Shown here piece by piece: positions 7,168 to 15,378 of a DNA stretch of 18,034 nucleotides (its first letter is position 1; each line of letters opens with the position of its first letter). Source of the stretch: Gammaproteobacteria bacterium (GTDB lineage Bacteria > Pseudomonadota > Gammaproteobacteria > PS1 > Pseudothioglobaceae); the NCBI GenBank assembly GCA_015658965.1, contig DQNX01000163.1, positions 1 through 18,034 of the forward strand, read 5' to 3'. Below the pieces are notes generated by a model. The model saw only the letters and a list, made by a program, of their open reading frames with translations. It was not told where the DNA came from and made no database searches. The translations under genes and the position numbers were made by a program.

Positions 7168-7659
7168 TTATTTATTCGCTTTTTTGGTTTTTTCAAGCAG
7201 GCGTTTTTGTTTGAGCTTGGACAAGTGATCAACAAACAAAATACCATCTATATGATCAATTTCATGCTGAATACAAATACCTAAAAGTTCATCTGCTTCT
7301 AGCTCGAAGGTTTCACCTTGTTCGTTGAGTGCACGCACCTTAACCTGGTTGGCACGTTTCACACATTGGTAATAATCTGGCACAGAAAGGCAGCCTTCTT
7401 CCCAAAGAATCTCACCATCTTTTTCAATGATTTCTGGGTTGATTAAACACAAGGGCTGGTTTTTGTCTTCAGAAATATCAATAACAATAATACGCTGGTG
7501 GTGATCAATTTGTGTGGCAGCAAGGCCAATACCTGGCGCCTGATACATGGTTTCAAACATGTCTTTAACTAATGTTCTGACGGCGTCATCAACCGTCTCA
7601 ACTATTTTAGCTACGGTGCGTAAGCGTGAATCAGGATAGTGAAGGATCGGTAGTATCAT
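7168..7659 (-). CDS. def: Peptide deformylase
   Basis: Metalloenzyme that removes the N-formyl group from nascent proteins at the ribosome. All three family motifs are present: GIGLAATQ (43-50), EGCLSVP (88-94) with metal ligand C90, and QHEIDHIDG (131-139) with ligands H132 and H136 and catalytic E133. The 163 residues fit type 1 bacterial enzymes (E. coli 169). The ATG start lies two bases after the nadB stop, and dusB starts four bases after its own stop, so it is embedded in an operon. In many proteobacteria def pairs with fmt; here fmt is not adjacent. Confidence 0.97.
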   Translation of the reverse strand: MILPILHYPDSRLRTVAKIVETVDDAVRTLVKDMFETMYQAPGIGLAATQIDHHQRIIVIDISEDKNQPLCLINPEIIEKDGEILWEEGCLSVPDYYQCVKRANQVKVRALNEQGETFELEADELLGICIQHEIDHIDGILFVDHLSKLKQKRLLEKTKKANK

Positions 7660-7661
7660 GG

Positions 7662-9212
7662 TTATATTATAGTGTCTTTCGCTTTATGAGAAGTATTAGG
7701 ATAGTCTTCATTGTAATGCAAACCGCGGCTTTCTTTCCTTAAAATGGCTGATTTAACAATTAATTGAGCGGTTTCAACCAGATTTCTTAGTTCAATTAAA
7801 TCACTTGAGATTAAGTAAAGGCGATAGTATTCGTCCACTTCATTTTGAATTTGTGCAAGGCGCATTTGTGCAGAATGTAGGCGTTTGTTGCTGCGCACGA
7901 TGCCAACAAAATTCCACATGATGCGTCTGACTTCGTCCCACAGGTGGGTAACCATTACTTTTTCCCTAGACAGGCTTGCTCTGGATGCATCCCAGTCATC
8001 GAACTCTGGGTGTTGTAATGTTAAAGATTGTTGATTAATATGGTTAGCACAAGCTTTAGCAAACACAATACACTCTAATAATGAATTGCTAGCCATGCGA
8101 TTAGCGCCATGCACACCTGTATGAGCAACCTCGCCAATGGCATACAGACTGTTGATATTGCTGTGGGCATTAATATCGGCCTGAATGCCGCCACAAGTGT
8201 AATGCGCAGCGGGCACCACGGGGATTAGGTCTTGTGAAATATCGATACCAAAGGAGGCGCATTTTTTATCAATGGTTGGGAAGTGTGATTGAATCCAGTC
8301 TTTGTCCTTAAACGATATGTCTAAATACACACAGTCAAAACCCTGTGTTTTCATTTCTGAATCAATCGCTCTGGCAACAATATCGCGCGGCGCAAGTTCG
8401 CCACGTTTGTCGTACTTGTGCATAAATGCTTCGCCTGTTGGCAAGATGAGTTTGGCACCTTCACCACGCAGAGATTCAGAAATTAAAAATGATTTGGCAT
8501 GTGGATGGTACAAACAAGTGGGGTGAAATTGGGTAAATTCCATGTTTATAATACGACCGCCGCTACGATAAGCCATGGCAATGCCATCACCCGTTGAAGT
8601 GTCTGGATTGGAAGTGTAAAGATAGACTTTCGAAGCACCCCCTGTAGCAATAATGGTTTTATGCGCAATAAAGCTCTCGACATTATTGGTGGATTTGTTT
8701 AAGACGTAAGCGCCGTAGCATTGGTTATTTTTTGTGAGTAAATCAATGGCAATAAAACCTTCAAACAAAGTGATATTTGTTTTATTTCTGACGTTGGCTA
8801 ACAAATTAGTTTGAATGGATTGCCCCGTTTTATCAGCAACATGGGCAACCCGTCTATTGCTATGGCCACCCTCAGTGGTAAGGTGGTATTGACTGCCTTT
8901 GTGTGTAAATACCACGCCGGATTTTTCCAAAGCTTGAATGGCGCTTGGCGCTTGTTCCACCATAAATCGAACCGCAGTTTCGTTGCCCAAATCTACCCCT
9001 GTTGATAAGGTATCTGCAATGTGTGATTCGAAATCATCTTTTTCATCCAGTACGGCGGATATACCACCTTGAGCATAGTATGAGCTGCCTTCAAGGATTT
9101 TATCTTTGGCAATGAGTGCAACAGACAGATTATCGGATAATTGTAGGGCGTTCATTAGCCCAGCACTCCCAGTGCCAATAATAAGAACATCGAAATGGTG
9201 TTGTGTGGTCAT
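7662..9212 (-). CDS. nadB: L-aspartate oxidase
   Basis: FAD enzyme that oxidises L-aspartate to iminoaspartate, the first step of de novo NAD synthesis. The Rossmann motif is IIGTGSAGL (11-19). Family blocks follow: SSYYAQGGISA (43-53), TEGGHSNRRVAH (113-124), ATGGASKVYLYT (189-200), TQFHPT (227-232), RGEGA (249-253), ELAPRDIVARAI (272-283), HYTCGGI (337-343) and GANRMASNSLLE (369-380). The 516 residues and the C-terminal helical domain with ESRGLHYNEDYP match NadB. SdhA and FrdA share the fold, but this lacks their histidine-FAD context and has the NadB C-terminus. nadA and nadC are not adjacent. The start ATG has no strong Shine-Dalgarno. Confidence 0.96.
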   Translation of the reverse strand: MTTQHHFDVLIIGTGSAGLMNALQLSDNLSVALIAKDKILEGSSYYAQGGISAVLDEKDDFESHIADTLSTGVDLGNETAVRFMVEQAPSAIQALEKSGVVFTHKGSQYHLTTEGGHSNRRVAHVADKTGQSIQTNLLANVRNKTNITLFEGFIAIDLLTKNNQCYGAYVLNKSTNNVESFIAHKTIIATGGASKVYLYTSNPDTSTGDGIAMAYRSGGRIINMEFTQFHPTCLYHPHAKSFLISESLRGEGAKLILPTGEAFMHKYDKRGELAPRDIVARAIDSEMKTQGFDCVYLDISFKDKDWIQSHFPTIDKKCASFGIDISQDLIPVVPAAHYTCGGIQADINAHSNINSLYAIGEVAHTGVHGANRMASNSLLECIVFAKACANHINQQSLTLQHPEFDDWDASRASLSREKVMVTHLWDEVRRIMWNFVGIVRSNKRLHSAQMRLAQIQNEVDEYYRLYLISSDLIELRNLVETAQLIVKSAILRKESRGLHYNEDYPNTSHKAKDTII

Positions 9213-9237
9213 TATTAAATGGTGCTACTAATTGTAG

Positions 9238-11613
9238 CTAAATTTTTGGCTTCACCATTAAGATGAGTTTTGGCAATAAAGTAAGGTTGGCTAATAGCGC
9301 ACTAAGCATGGCGATGGCGGTGAAGACGCCGAAATAAATACTTGGAATAAAATTGGATAATGCCAAAATTAAGAAACCCAGTGTTACTGTAATAGAGGTA
9401 TAAAACATGGCCAAGCCAATTGAATCGTGTGATCGATACATGGTTGCCAGGTAGTCCTGGTCCTTTTGGAATTCAGTCTTAAAACGGTGAATATAGTGAA
9501 TGGCGTTGTCAACCCCAATACCGATAGCAATGGCAGAAATGGTGATGGTCATTAAATCTAGTGGGATGTTCATCAGCCCCATAATGCCAAGAATAAATAG
9601 CGATGGCAAAGTGTTGGGGATGAGTGCCAAAATAGATAAACTCACCGACTTGAAGACAAACAAGAACATGATAAAAATCATACTAAAGACCACAGCAATG
9701 GTTTTGATTTGTGAATCAAACAGACTTTGTAACATGTTGTTGTATAGTACCAACATACCCGTTGTGTGGAAACTGTCTTCTCTAAAGCCCAGCTCTTTTG
9801 AAATGTGGCGTTCAATCTTATTAATGAGTTCGCCACGTTTAAGTTCTTTGTTGGTTTCACGAATACGGATCACCATGCGTAACTGACCGTTATCTTCATT
9901 GATGTAAGGGTCTAATACATGTGCTCTAGCATTATCTGGGATTTGCCCCTTAACAATATTTAAGAAGAATCCGTTAAGCGCTTGCCCATTGTTGGCTTGG
10001 GTTAATATCTGCATTAAAGTATCAATTGAGAGTACCTTTCCAGTCTCATCTAGATTGTCTAAATACTGATGAATTTTATGAACATCAGCACGTAGGTCTT
10101 CGTCATACCAATAGTCTTCAGCCAGATCATCAAATATAATTTCTAGAGGAATAGTGCCGCCGAGTTTTTTATCAATCAAGGTTAGACCTTGGTTGATTTC
10201 AGTACTCTCTTTGAAGTAGTCAATAAAGCGATTTTCTACACTGAGCTTGTTAATACCAAACCCTGCTATGGCAATAAACACCACCAATACCACCAGCAAG
10301 TGATTGCCAAATCTTTCGGTAAATTTGGCCAGGCTATGGGTTACGCCCAATTCAGTTTTAAACTTTGAGACTTTGGCTTTTGGTAAAAGACTCATGATAA
10401 TTGGAAAGGCTAAAAATGAAAGCACTAAAGCAATGGTAACACCAATTGACATCATCCAGCCAAAGTCAATGACAGGCCGAATGCCGCTAATGAGTAACGA
10501 GCCAAAAGCAGCAATGGTGGTTAATGTGGTAAACAAGCAAGGTTTTAGCATTTGCGCTAGCGTGTTTTTAATTAGTTGGTGGTATTCGAGTTCTGGATCA
10601 TTTTGTGCCAACTCTCGGTAACGCACCATCAAATGAATAGTGACTGAGAGTGTCATCACTAACAATAACGAGAAAAAGTTAGAAGAGATAACAGTTACTT
10701 TCCAGCCCAAGAAAGCCAAAACACCTGTCATCATTAGTGCGCCAGTAATGCTAATACTAATTGGCATTAGCACCCAGCGAATCCCTTTAAAAATTAGCGC
10801 TAGAATCAGTGTCATTAAGCCGATAACGGCCAAACTAAAGACGATTAAATCACTACTGATGTAACTAATAATATCCGTAGTAATCATTGGTAGGCCACCT
10901 AAGAATAAGCTGGCTTTATTTCGATATTGGTCAATTATACTACGGATGTCGGCAATGGTTTTGGCTTGCAATTCACTTTGTATAGTGGCATCTTTAAGGA
11001 CTTGTTTTTCAATACTTTTTAGCTTGGCTAAGTCTTCTTTGGAAAGTTCATTAGCTGCTCTTTTAAATCGCATTGAATCACGAGTTTGGCGCCTTTCCTC
11101 AAAGCGTTTATTGCCTTTGAGTGACACTAAAATAGCAGTGGTTTTTCCATCTTTACTGACCAAGTTATCGCCATACAAAGGTGAGGCTCTAAACTCTTTG
11201 ATGGCCAATGTAAGGTTGGCATTGCCATTGTCAATTGAGGTACTGTCAGAGGCTAAATCTGAGAGCGATAAAGGCGGTGACCGGAATAATGGCACATCTA
11301 AAATCGTCGTGACTGATTTAACTTCATCAATGGCTTGCAAGTCTTTTCTAAAGTTACCCAAGTGCTTGATCTGTGCCGGGTCTAGTAAGTTACCCTCAAC
11401 TTGATAGCTAATGACTAGGAAATCATCAGAACCATAATCTTTTTTAATGCTTTGGTAATAGCGAAGGTTGTCGTCTCCTTCCAATACCAGTGAATCTGAA
11501 GAAGCGTCAAGTTGAAAATCAGGAATTTGTGCAATGAAAAAACCAACAATTATCATCAATAAGATGAGACTGTCGCCAGATTTTTTTAAAACAAAATTGT
11601 AGAAACGCTCCAT
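9238..11613 (-). CDS. RND/MMPL-superfamily exporter (COG1033-like)
   Basis: Inner-membrane transporter of the RND superfamily, probably proton-driven, cargo unknown. I count twelve membrane segments in the usual 1+5+1+5 layout. There is one near residues 14-32, a periplasmic domain to about 250, five helices to about 430 (sterol-sensing-like region), one near 440-460, a second periplasmic domain, then five helices to the end. The GIGVDNAIHYIHRF motif around residues 698-711 carries the conserved membrane aspartate (D702) typical of COG1033 exporters. At 791 residues it is shorter than tripartite HAE1 pumps (about 1,030), and no membrane-fusion protein or outer-membrane factor gene is adjacent. 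It sits 9 bases after the PCMT-like gene and 25 bases before nadB. Hopanoid, lipid or fatty-acid transport are known roles of relatives; none is demonstrated here. Confidence 0.85.
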   Translation of the reverse strand: MERFYNFVLKKSGDSLILLMIIVGFFIAQIPDFQLDASSDSLVLEGDDNLRYYQSIKKDYGSDDFLVISYQVEGNLLDPAQIKHLGNFRKDLQAIDEVKSVTTILDVPLFRSPPLSLSDLASDSTSIDNGNANLTLAIKEFRASPLYGDNLVSKDGKTTAILVSLKGNKRFEERRQTRDSMRFKRAANELSKEDLAKLKSIEKQVLKDATIQSELQAKTIADIRSIIDQYRNKASLFLGGLPMITTDIISYISSDLIVFSLAVIGLMTLILALIFKGIRWVLMPISISITGALMMTGVLAFLGWKVTVISSNFFSLLLVMTLSVTIHLMVRYRELAQNDPELEYHQLIKNTLAQMLKPCLFTTLTTIAAFGSLLISGIRPVIDFGWMMSIGVTIALVLSFLAFPIIMSLLPKAKVSKFKTELGVTHSLAKFTERFGNHLLVVLVVFIAIAGFGINKLSVENRFIDYFKESTEINQGLTLIDKKLGGTIPLEIIFDDLAEDYWYDEDLRADVHKIHQYLDNLDETGKVLSIDTLMQILTQANNGQALNGFFLNIVKGQIPDNARAHVLDPYINEDNGQLRMVIRIRETNKELKRGELINKIERHISKELGFREDSFHTTGMLVLYNNMLQSLFDSQIKTIAVVFSMIFIMFLFVFKSVSLSILALIPNTLPSLFILGIMGLMNIPLDLMTITISAIAIGIGVDNAIHYIHRFKTEFQKDQDYLATMYRSHDSIGLAMFYTSITVTLGFLILALSNFIPSIYFGVFTAIAMLSALLANLTLLPKLILMVKPKI

Positions 11614-11622
11614 CTAATTTTT

Positions 11623-12276
11623 TCAGAATTCAAAGTTTTCACTGGACTCTAAGCCTTGCATGGTGTCTAAATGAGTTTCGAACAGTGTTTTAGTTTCCCA
11701 CTTGTGTTCACTCATGCGAGTGATGAGTTTTGCGCTCATGGCATTGCCTTGGCCTTCAACCACAAAAACACGACCACCCACATTAAGTAAATGAAAATAA
11801 CGACCGGTGATTTTTGGCACTGCAGCACCTACAATAACTACGTCAAAGAAATCATTTGAACTCCAGCCTTTAGAAGCGTCACCCACTTCTAGCTTGGCGT
11901 TGTTGATATTGAGCGCATTCAGTTTTTCTTGGGCGTTAGCACTTAGTGTTTCATCAATTTCAATACTGGTGATTGATTTACATAATTTTGAAATCACTGC
12001 GGTTAAGTAACCACTGCCAGTCCCTACTTCTAATACAGTTTCATCTTTTTTGATATTTAATGCATCCAACAGTCGGCCTTCAATTTTAGGGCTGAGCATT
12101 TTTGCCTTATCGGTGAGTGGAATTTCGATGTCGGCAAATGCTAAATTTTGGTATTTTTCAGGTACAAAATCTTCTCTTGGTGTGTTTTTAAGTGCATTAT
12201 TGGCAATATAGTTAAGCCCACCCCATGGTCTAATTTGTTGATCAATTGCGTTACTTCTTGCTTGTGTAATATCCAT
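11623..12276 (-). CDS. PCMT-family (protein-L-isoaspartate O-methyltransferase-like) protein
   Basis: SAM-dependent methyltransferase of the PCMT family, 217 residues. The SAM-binding motif I is VLEVGTGSGYLTAV (81-94), and the acidic end of the next strand is IEIDE. The N-terminal QARSNAIDQQIRPWG and PREDFVPE are family traits. Canonical Pcm has a GQTISQP-type loop that contacts the isoaspartyl substrate; here that place reads DKAKMLSPK (56-64). This fits the second PCMT-like lineage found in other gammaproteobacteria, whose substrate is uncertain. It lies 9 bases after lpdA, with an AGGAA ribosome-binding site overlapping the lpdA stop, and 9 bases before the RND gene. The fold is certain; isoaspartate repair is not. 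Confidence 0.85.
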   Translation of the reverse strand: MDITQARSNAIDQQIRPWGGLNYIANNALKNTPREDFVPEKYQNLAFADIEIPLTDKAKMLSPKIEGRLLDALNIKKDETVLEVGTGSGYLTAVISKLCKSITSIEIDETLSANAQEKLNALNINNAKLEVGDASKGWSSNDFFDVVIVGAAVPKITGRYFHLLNVGGRVFVVEGQGNAMSAKLITRMSEHKWETKTLFETHLDTMQGLESSENFEF

Positions 12277-12282
12277 AGTGTG

Positions 12283-12287
12283 TTCCT
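12283..12287 (-). promoter_or_regulatory. Ribosome-binding site of the PCMT-like gene
   Basis: On the minus strand AGGAA overlaps the lpdA TAG stop and lies six bases before the ATG at 12274-12276. It is one of the few good Shine-Dalgarno matches in this window and confirms that start. Confidence 0.6.
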
Positions 12288-13689
12288 ATTTCTTTTTAGG
12301 TGGTAATAAATCAGTAATGGTGCCTTCAGCCATTTCAGTGGCAAAAGCGGTTGTTTCAGAAAGGGTTGGGTGTGCGTGAATGGTGAGTGCAATATCGCTC
12401 ATATCACAGCCCATTTCGATGGCGAGTGTTGCCTCGGCAATGAGTTCGCCGGCGTTAGTTCCGCAAATACCCATACCTAGAATTCGCCCAGTTTTTGCAT
12501 CAAACAAACCTTTTGTCATACCCTCACTTCGGCCAATGCTTAAACTTCTGCCCGATGCTGCCCAGGGGAACACGCCTTTTTTATAAGCAATCCCTTCTTC
12601 TTTGAGTTGTTTCTCGGTTTTTCCTGTCCAAGCGACTTCAGGGTCTGTGTAGGCAACCGATGGAATGGTGAGCGCATCAAAACCAGATTTGTGACCACAA
12701 ATAACTTCTGCAGCCACTTTGGCTTCATGAACTGCTTTGTGTGCCAACATCGGTTGGCCGACAATATCACCAATCGCAAAAATGTGATTAATGTTGGTGC
12801 GCATTTGTTTATCAGTTGAGATAAAGCCCCACTCGTTAACGATCACACCGGCTTTTTCAGCATCAATTAATTGCCCATTTGGAGAGCGCCCAATTGAAAC
12901 TAGCACCTTGTCAAAAGTGTCTGTTTCGGGTGCTTTTTTGCCCTCGAAGTTGACTTTAATGCCGGCATCAGTTGCCTCCATTTTTGTTACTTTGGTATTT
13001 AAGTAGATGTCTTTATATTGTTTTTTGATGCGCCTGGCCAGCGGCGTAACGACATCTTTATCGGCGCTTGCGATTAATTGATCAGCCAATTCAACCACTG
13101 TAATTTCACTACCCAGTGCGTTGTATACGGTTGCCATTTCTAGACCGATAATGCCACCACCAACAATTAGTAATCTTTTAGGCACACCGTCTAATTCGAG
13201 GGCGTCGGTTGAATCCATCACTCGTGGGTCATCAAAAGGAAAGGCTGGGATTTTAGTCACTCGAGAGCCTGCTGCAATAACGCAATGTTCGAATTCAATC
13301 ACTTCATCTGAACCTTTAATGGCGATTTGATTGGCTGAAATAAATTTACCATAGCCGGTAATCACTTGTACTTTTCTGGCTTTGGCTAAGGCTTTAATAC
13401 CGCCCGTTAGTTTGCTAACAATATTTTCTTTATTGTCACGCACACCGTCAATATCAATTTTAGTTTCGCCAAAAGTAACGCCAAGGTGTGAAGCCTCTGA
13501 AGCTTCATTAATCACTTGGGCGGTATGAAGTAAGGCTTTTGAAGGAATACAGCCCACGTTCAGACAAACACCACCCAAATTTTCGTAGCGCTCGATTAGT
13601 ACCACTTCTTTGCCTAAGTCGGCTGCACGAAAAGCCGCGGTGTAGCCACCAGGCCCAGAGCCAATAACAACAACTTGTGTTTTAATCAT
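12286..13689 (-). CDS. lpdA: Dihydrolipoyl dehydrogenase (E3)
   Basis: FAD enzyme that reoxidises the dihydrolipoyl groups of the 2-oxoacid dehydrogenase complexes, passing electrons to NAD+. FAD motif GSGPGG (10-15), redox disulfide C42-LNVG-C47 in GGVCLNVGCIPSK, NAD-binding VGGGIIGLE (176-184), second FAD motif FAIGDIVG (304-311), and the C-terminal HAHPTLSE (438-445) with the catalytic histidine H440 and E445. 467 residues, typical length. The ATG start overlaps the aceF stop as ATGA, so it is translationally coupled. Its position after aceF indicates an assignment to pyruvate dehydrogenase, though one E3 often also serves 2-oxoglutarate dehydrogenase and glycine cleavage. Confidence 0.97.
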   Translation of the reverse strand: MIKTQVVVIGSGPGGYTAAFRAADLGKEVVLIERYENLGGVCLNVGCIPSKALLHTAQVINEASEASHLGVTFGETKIDIDGVRDNKENIVSKLTGGIKALAKARKVQVITGYGKFISANQIAIKGSDEVIEFEHCVIAAGSRVTKIPAFPFDDPRVMDSTDALELDGVPKRLLIVGGGIIGLEMATVYNALGSEITVVELADQLIASADKDVVTPLARRIKKQYKDIYLNTKVTKMEATDAGIKVNFEGKKAPETDTFDKVLVSIGRSPNGQLIDAEKAGVIVNEWGFISTDKQMRTNINHIFAIGDIVGQPMLAHKAVHEAKVAAEVICGHKSGFDALTIPSVAYTDPEVAWTGKTEKQLKEEGIAYKKGVFPWAASGRSLSIGRSEGMTKGLFDAKTGRILGMGICGTNAGELIAEATLAIEMGCDMSDIALTIHAHPTLSETTAFATEMAEGTITDLLPPKKK

Positions 13690-15233
13690 AAAAGGATCTC
13701 TCTAATATCTTGTAAGATTGAGTTTAAATCTGCCATAAATCGCCCGCCTTGGGCGCCATCAATAACACGATGGTCATAAGACAGTGCCAGTGGCAACATT
13801 AATGTTGGAACAAAATTCTTGCCGTCCCAGATTGGCTTGGTTTGTGCGCGTGATACGCCTAATATCGCTACTTCTGGCGCATTAACAATCGGAGTGAACT
13901 GAGTGCCACCAATACCACCTAGACTGGAAATGGTAAAGCCTGAACCTTGCATATCTCCAGGCTTAAGCTTACCATCACGCGCTTTAGCAGAAGTTTCAGA
14001 CAGTTCAGTGGCCAAGTCACTCAGTGATTTTTGATCGACATCACGAATCACTGGTACTACCAAGCCATTTGGCGTATCCATAGCAATGCCAAGATTAAAG
14101 TATTTTTTGATGATTAGGTTTTCACCCGATTCATCCAATGCTGAATTAAAGCGTGGGTGTAGTTTTAATGCTTGAATCACCGCCTTCATAATAAAGACTA
14201 GTGGCGTTAATTTAACGCCTTTGGCTTTTTGCGCTTGTCTAAAAGCTTCCATTTGATCAATATTTACCTCGTCAAATTGCGTGACATGAGGAATGTTTAG
14301 CCAGCAAGCGGTTAGATGCTTGCCTGAAAGTTTGTTGATTCTTGAAAGTGGTTGAAGTTCGGTTTCGCCAAATTTAGAAAAATCAATAATAGGCACTTTA
14401 GGGATCGCACTACCTGAGCCGCCAGAGCTAATGATTTTTTTAACGTAACCCTTAAGATCTGTATCTAAAACACGGCCTTTTTGTCCAGTACCCATGACTT
14501 TGGATAAATCAACGCCCAACTCTCTGGCCAGTTTTCGAATTGAAGGTGAGGCATGTGAGTCACCTGCTGGTATATTAGAGATGGATTCATTAGTACTTGA
14601 TACCGGAACGGGTTTTGCTGGCGCAGCTGGTTTAGTGGGCATTTGAGCACTAGGTGTTGTTTCTTCTACAACCGTTTCAGTTTTGGTAGCACCAGTACTT
14701 TGTATTTCGAGAATTAAATCGCCTAATTTTATTTTGTCACCTAGACTAACATTAATGCTATTAACGGTGCCCGCAATTGGGGTTGGAATCTCCATCGATG
14801 CTTTGTCACTTTCAAGCGTAATAATCGAATCTTCTTCGTTAAGTTGATCGCCAATATTGACCAAAACTTCGATCACTTCAACCTCATCGAAATCACCAAT
14901 ATCGGGTACCACCACAGGCACTATTTTTGTACTTATTTCTTCTATCGGCAGACTGGATTCTGCCTCATTCGTTGTACTTTTTTCAGATTCTTGGGCACTT
15001 TCTAGGCTAATTAGTGAATCACCTTGTTTGATTTTGTCGCCAATATTGATATTAACTTGTGTGACTGTACCAGCAGATGGGCAAGGAATTTCCATTGAAG
15101 CTTTATCGCTTTCTAGGGTTAATATGCTGTCATCTTTCTCTATCGTGTCGCCAACAGATACTAAAATCTCAATAACTTCAACTTCGTCAAAATCACCAAT
15201 ATCGGGAAGTTCAATGTTTTTAATGTTTGACAT
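13686..15233 (-). CDS. aceF: Pyruvate dehydrogenase E2, dihydrolipoyllysine acetyltransferase
   Basis: Core of the pyruvate dehydrogenase complex; moves the acetyl group from lipoyl-lysine to CoA. Domains in order: lipoyl 1 (about 4-79, lipoylated K44 in ESDKASMEIP), a linker, lipoyl 2 (about 106-179, K144), a second linker rich in Pro, Ala, Thr and Ser (about 180-225), the E3-binding domain (228-264, ASPSIRKLARELGVD), and the catalytic domain with SYDHRVIDG (485-493; H488, D492). 515 residues; E. coli AceF has three lipoyl domains, many other gammaproteobacteria have two. GDFDEVEVIE at the start of each lipoyl domain is typical of PDH E2 in E1-homodimer systems, and SucB would have a single lipoyl domain. 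It heads the minus-strand run. aceE is not upstream: the next gene is a divergent ABC transporter. Confidence 0.95.
   Translation of the reverse strand: MSNIKNIELPDIGDFDEVEVIEILVSVGDTIEKDDSILTLESDKASMEIPCPSAGTVTQVNINIGDKIKQGDSLISLESAQESEKSTTNEAESSLPIEEISTKIVPVVVPDIGDFDEVEVIEVLVNIGDQLNEEDSIITLESDKASMEIPTPIAGTVNSINVSLGDKIKLGDLILEIQSTGATKTETVVEETTPSAQMPTKPAAPAKPVPVSSTNESISNIPAGDSHASPSIRKLARELGVDLSKVMGTGQKGRVLDTDLKGYVKKIISSGGSGSAIPKVPIIDFSKFGETELQPLSRINKLSGKHLTACWLNIPHVTQFDEVNIDQMEAFRQAQKAKGVKLTPLVFIMKAVIQALKLHPRFNSALDESGENLIIKKYFNLGIAMDTPNGLVVPVIRDVDQKSLSDLATELSETSAKARDGKLKPGDMQGSGFTISSLGGIGGTQFTPIVNAPEVAILGVSRAQTKPIWDGKNFVPTLMLPLALSYDHRVIDGAQGGRFMADLNSILQDIREILL
14697..15224 (-). repeat. Tandem lipoyl-domain duplication within aceF
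   Basis: Two lipoyl-domain coding units are offset by exactly 300 bases (100 codons). DIGDFDEVEVIE (11-22 and 111-122) and LESDKASMEIP (40-50 and 140-150) are identical in protein, while the DNA differs at several synonymous positions. This points to an old duplication held by selection rather than a recent copy. Confidence 0.8.
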
Positions 15234-15262
15234 GGTTAGTATATTAATGCAGTTTTAAAGAT

Positions 15263-15272
15263 GATAATTATC
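15263..15272. promoter_or_regulatory. 10-base perfect palindrome GATAATTATC upstream of aceF
   Basis: A perfect palindrome 29 bases upstream of the aceF ATG, in the 145-base divergent region shared with the ABC transporter genes. Its half-site resembles the GATAAT element of Fur boxes, but a full 19-base Fur box is not present. It could be an operator over the aceF promoter. Ten-base A/T-rich palindromes also arise by chance. Confidence 0.25.
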
Positions 15273-15328
15273 GCAAAAATAGTTAATAAAAGGGGATAAA
15301 TGTTAAAATGTTTTACGTGGCCAGACTG

Positions 15329-15334
15329 TATGAT
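15329..15334 (+). promoter_or_regulatory. Candidate -10 box for the ABC transporter operon
   Basis: TATGAT, directly preceded by TG, lies 44 bases upstream of the ATG at 15379. The -35 region is unclear. This is the best -10-like element on the + strand in the divergent region. Confidence 0.25.
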
Positions 15335-15378
15335 TAAAAAACTAAAGATTCATCTCACTATTCAAGGCATTAAAAACT

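Noticed and set aside
7164..7247. Longer DusB starting at ATG 7247
   Set aside because: The extension lies within def and encodes a non-homologous basic leader; the GTG at 7163 fits family length and operon spacing.
9500..9886. Antisense ORF of 128 codons inside the RND exporter
   Set aside because: Opposite to conserved transmembrane coding sequence; its hydrophobic, Met/Ile-rich product is what complementing membrane-helix codons gives.
10946..11404. Antisense ORF of 152 codons inside the RND exporter
   Set aside because: Ser/Leu-rich shadow of the periplasmic domain; no start signal or recognisable domain.
14857..15258. + strand ORF of 133 codons opposite aceF
   Set aside because: Internally repetitive only because it mirrors the two lipoyl domains; Ser/Thr/Ile-rich shadow with no independent support.
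15330..15378. ATG at 15330 as an upstream start for the ABC ATPase
   Set aside because: It is out of frame with the ATPase (49 bases from its ATG) and the peptide has no family match.
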